The translations under genes and the position numbers were made by a program. From Tolypothrix tenuis PCC 7101 (GTDB lineage Bacteria; Cyanobacteriota; Cyanobacteriia; Cyanobacteriales; Nostocaceae), in assembly GCF_002368295.1 (NCBI RefSeq), contig NZ_AP018248.1, positions 6,189,979 through 6,253,978 of the forward strand: a stretch of DNA of 64,000 bases. Direction: 5' to 3'. This document shows positions 63,587 to 64,000 of the stretch, one piece after another (the first letter of the stretch is position 1; each line of letters begins with the position of its first letter). Under the pieces are notes generated by a model. The model saw only the letters and a list, made by a program, of their open reading frames with translations, was not told the origin of the DNA and ran no database searches.

Positions 63587-64000
63587 ATGCTGAATTGGTT
63601 GACTGTTTGGGGGGCAATTCAGGCTGTTGGGTTGATTTTTAAGGTAATTTTGGAAGAAGTTGCAAAAGAAGTTGCTACAGATGGGACAAATATTTTATTG
63701 CATGGTATCCCTAACAAAGTTTTAAATCAATTACCAAAAGAAGAGCTAGGAATTACTGCTGGTAAGGCATTAAAAGAACTTTTACAGCTACTACAACAGC
63801 AGTTAAAAGTGCGATGCAAACTTTCTGACGATGAAATTAAAAGCTATACCGAAGATGTCAGGAAATTTACTAAAGATAAGTATGTCAGAGAAATTCTTGG
63901 TCAGGCTTTTGATATTCATTGTGAACATTTAAATGCTAAATCATTAGAAGAAGCTTGGCAAAGACTACGCCTAAAATCTCTACCTTATAGATTTAACTGG
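63587..64000 (+). CDS. N-terminus of a probable large effector-associated protein (partial)
   Basis: The first 138 codons run off the right edge: MLNWLTVWGAIQAVGLIFKV, then EEVAKEVATDGTNILLHGIP. Similar N-termini (LTVWG..QA.G..FK) precede NACHT-ATPase or HEAT-repeat proteins in cyanobacteria, as I remember them. The rest of the gene is needed to tell which. Confidence that it is a gene is good; the NACHT link is inference. Confidence 0.55.
   Translation, partial: MLNWLTVWGAIQAVGLIFKVILEEVAKEVATDGTNILLHGIPNKVLNQLPKEELGITAGKALKELLQLLQQQLKVRCKLSDDEIKSYTEDVRKFTKDKYVREILGQAFDIHCEHLNAKSLEEAWQRLRLKSLPYRFNW

Overview
The window comes from a heterocyst-forming (Nostocales-type) cyanobacterium. It carries a nif cluster in the Anabaena/Nostoc order (nifB-fdxN-nifS-nifU-glbN-nifH-nifD-nifK-Mo-dependent nitrogenase protein-nifE-nifN-nifX-DUF269-DUF683-nifW-hesA-hesB-fdxH), HIP1 octamers (GCGATCGC) throughout, heptanucleotide STRR repeats, and programmed DNA-rearrangement elements with XisF-, XisH- and XisI-like proteins. 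Almost all nif genes lie on the minus strand and read from about 61.7 kb down to 4.8 kb.

Layout. 0-2.1 kb: a minus-strand operon (ankyrin protein, SagB-type nitroreductase, an unknown protein running off the edge). 2.5-4.7 kb: CBS protein, Mop molybdopterin-binding protein, a MITE-like repeat and FeoA. 4.8-10.7 kb: fdxH, hesB, hesA, nifW, DUF683, DUF269, nifX, nifN and the 3' part of nifE. 10.7-28.2 kb: two rearrangement elements plus a 1.5-kb nif island. 28.2-35.5 kb: the 5' part of nifK, then nifD, nifH, glbN, nifU and nifS. 35.7-59.8 kb: a 24-kb fdxN element with xisF, xisH, xisI, Uma2 genes, a giant hybrid kinase, and a sigma-factor/propeller/papain-like gene group. 59.8-61.7 kb: the 5' part of fdxN and nifB. 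62.8-64 kb: an alcohol-dehydrogenase pseudogene and the start of a probable large protein.

Main point. Three nif genes (fdxN, nifK, nifE) are split by serine-recombinase elements. The fdxN element is conventional: directly repeated sites with the TATTC core, so simple excision restores fdxN. The nifK and nifE elements are not. The 3' end of nifK, the Mo-dependent nitrogenase gene and the 5' end of nifE sit together on the PLUS strand (19.6-21.1 kb), while the 5' end of nifK (28.2-29.5 kb) and the 3' end of nifE (9.9-10.7 kb) are on the MINUS strand. Both att pairs are therefore inverted and interleaved (E 10.7, K 19.6, E 21.1, K 28.2). Neither gene can be repaired by a single excision. One inversion (by either recombinase) restores one gene and turns the other pair into direct repeats, so a second excision event then restores the other gene and releases a ~16-kb composite circle. 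A pair of inverted G-rich repeats (14.42-14.52 and 23.06-23.16 kb) marks the likely breakpoints of an ancestral inversion, or of an assembly error. Long reads across the repeats would decide.

All three recombinase genes begin 49-64 bp from their crossover point and read into the element. In my reconstruction all three att centres are TC/GA, flanked by inverted arms; the nifK attP would be a perfect 20+2+20 palindrome.

Secondary points: a decayed duplicate of the P450 gene keeps the same palindromic operator as the intact P450, probably for the TetR encoded beside it; the target site of the classical nifD element is present and empty; glbN (cyanoglobin) lies between nifU and nifH; and the fdxN element carries a possible sigma-factor-driven export or effector group.
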